A program made the position numbers and the translations under genes. Below, piece by piece: positions 63,793 to 64,000 of a DNA stretch of 64,000 nucleotides (position 1 is its first letter; every line of letters begins with the position of its first letter). Below the pieces are notes generated by a model. That model saw only the letters and a program-made list of their open reading frames with translations, made no database searches and had not been told where the DNA came from. The DNA is from Streptomyces sp. NBC_01214 (lineage in GTDB: Bacteria; Actinomycetota; Actinomycetes; Streptomycetales; Streptomycetaceae): assembly GCF_026340975.1 (NCBI RefSeq), contig NZ_JAPEOS010000002.1, forward strand, positions 1,919,001-1,983,000, read 5' to 3'.

Positions 63793-64000
63793 GTGAATTC
63801 ACGGGCACGGGCCGCGGGGTTATGGATGGGGATCTGCGCGGTGGTGGTGGGGATGCTCCCCGCGACCGCGACCGCGACCGCGGCGGAGCGGGGGCCGGCC
63901 GCACCGCCCGCCGGCCTTGAGGAGGCCGTTGGGCAGACGGTCGCCGACGGATTCCCCGGTGCCGTGGCCTACGCCAGGCGCGGGGAGCGGGAGTGGCGGA
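63793..64000 (+). CDS. Serine hydrolase (beta-lactamase/D,D-peptidase fold), 5' part
   Basis: The frame from GTG 63793 is open to the window's right edge (69 codons). It has a signal peptide (AGLWMGICAVVVGMLPATAT) and then GLEEAVGQTVADGFPGAVAY, matching the start of class C beta-lactamase-like serine hydrolases of Streptomyces; the SxxK site is beyond the edge. Codon 10 is TTA (63820-63822), so translation would depend on the bldA tRNA if this GTG is the start. An ATG at codon 12 would avoid it. Confidence 0.65.
   Translation, partial: MNSRARAAGLWMGICAVVVGMLPATATATAAERGPAAPPAGLEEAVGQTVADGFPGAVAYARRGEREWR

Overview
The window is high-GC actinobacterial DNA and almost certainly comes from a Streptomyces chromosome. 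The evidence is strong G/C third-position bias, frequent GTG starts, an SAV2148-type HEPN gene, an F420-linked PPOX enzyme, the gene order of the assimilatory sulfate operon, and a short Cys-ended leader peptide upstream of the sulfite reductase gene. No rRNA, tRNA or CRISPR array was seen.

Layout. 0-20 kb is mixed core metabolism: DinB protein, M14 carboxypeptidase, a dihydrolipoamide dehydrogenase-like gene broken by one missing base, a LysR regulator, TreY and GlgX (trehalose/glycogen) around an MFS exporter, an SAV2148 HEPN protein, a DEDD exonuclease, an APH-type kinase, a FUSC membrane protein, a macrolide-type glycosyltransferase with DUF1697, and a ketopantoate reductase-like enzyme. 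20.0-20.6 kb is a repeat-rich spacer. 20.6-25.2 kb encodes a molybdenum hydroxylase (FAD subunit plus a fused 2Fe-2S/Mo subunit) with a two-domain ABM membrane protein. 25.2-34.8 kb is one leftward sulfur-assimilation block: leader peptide, sulfite reductase, small zinc-ribbon protein, cysH, cysC, cysD, cysN, then a sulfonate/taurine-type ABC importer and a CbiX-like chelatase. 35-45.7 kb holds a GNAT enzyme, a GAF regulator, an AidB-like flavoprotein, a BrkB protein, a methyltransferase, an AraC pseudogene carrying a small inverted-repeat insertion, a VOC protein and a NarL-type two-component pair with a DUF4097 protein.

The most unusual part is 45.7-54.5 kb. An AT-rich spacer with a perfect dyad precedes an XRE-type regulator, followed by a compact, mostly overlapping set of six genes: a TIR-domain protein, a large protein with a divergent P-loop and helical repeats, an unrecognised helical protein, a lipoprotein with von Willebrand A and OmpA-like domains, a four-helix membrane protein and a small membrane protein. 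The TIR protein's C-terminus and the P-loop protein's N-terminus share an ungapped G-x4-[FY]-G-G-x2-N-T motif, as expected for homotypic (amyloid-like) signalling. I infer an envelope-linked TIR immune or stress system that I cannot match to a named one.

54.5-64 kb returns to housekeeping and decaying genes: a HIT protein, RsgA with a TTG start, a sensor-kinase remnant, a PPOX enzyme, a frameshifted zinc-ribbon protein, DUF456, a TrmB/LuxR regulator, a subtilase remnant without its catalytic domain, a PP2C-like protein, a small secreted protein and the start of a serine hydrolase. Several frames in the window are broken by single-base indels, so either some genes are decaying or the assembly has residual indel errors.
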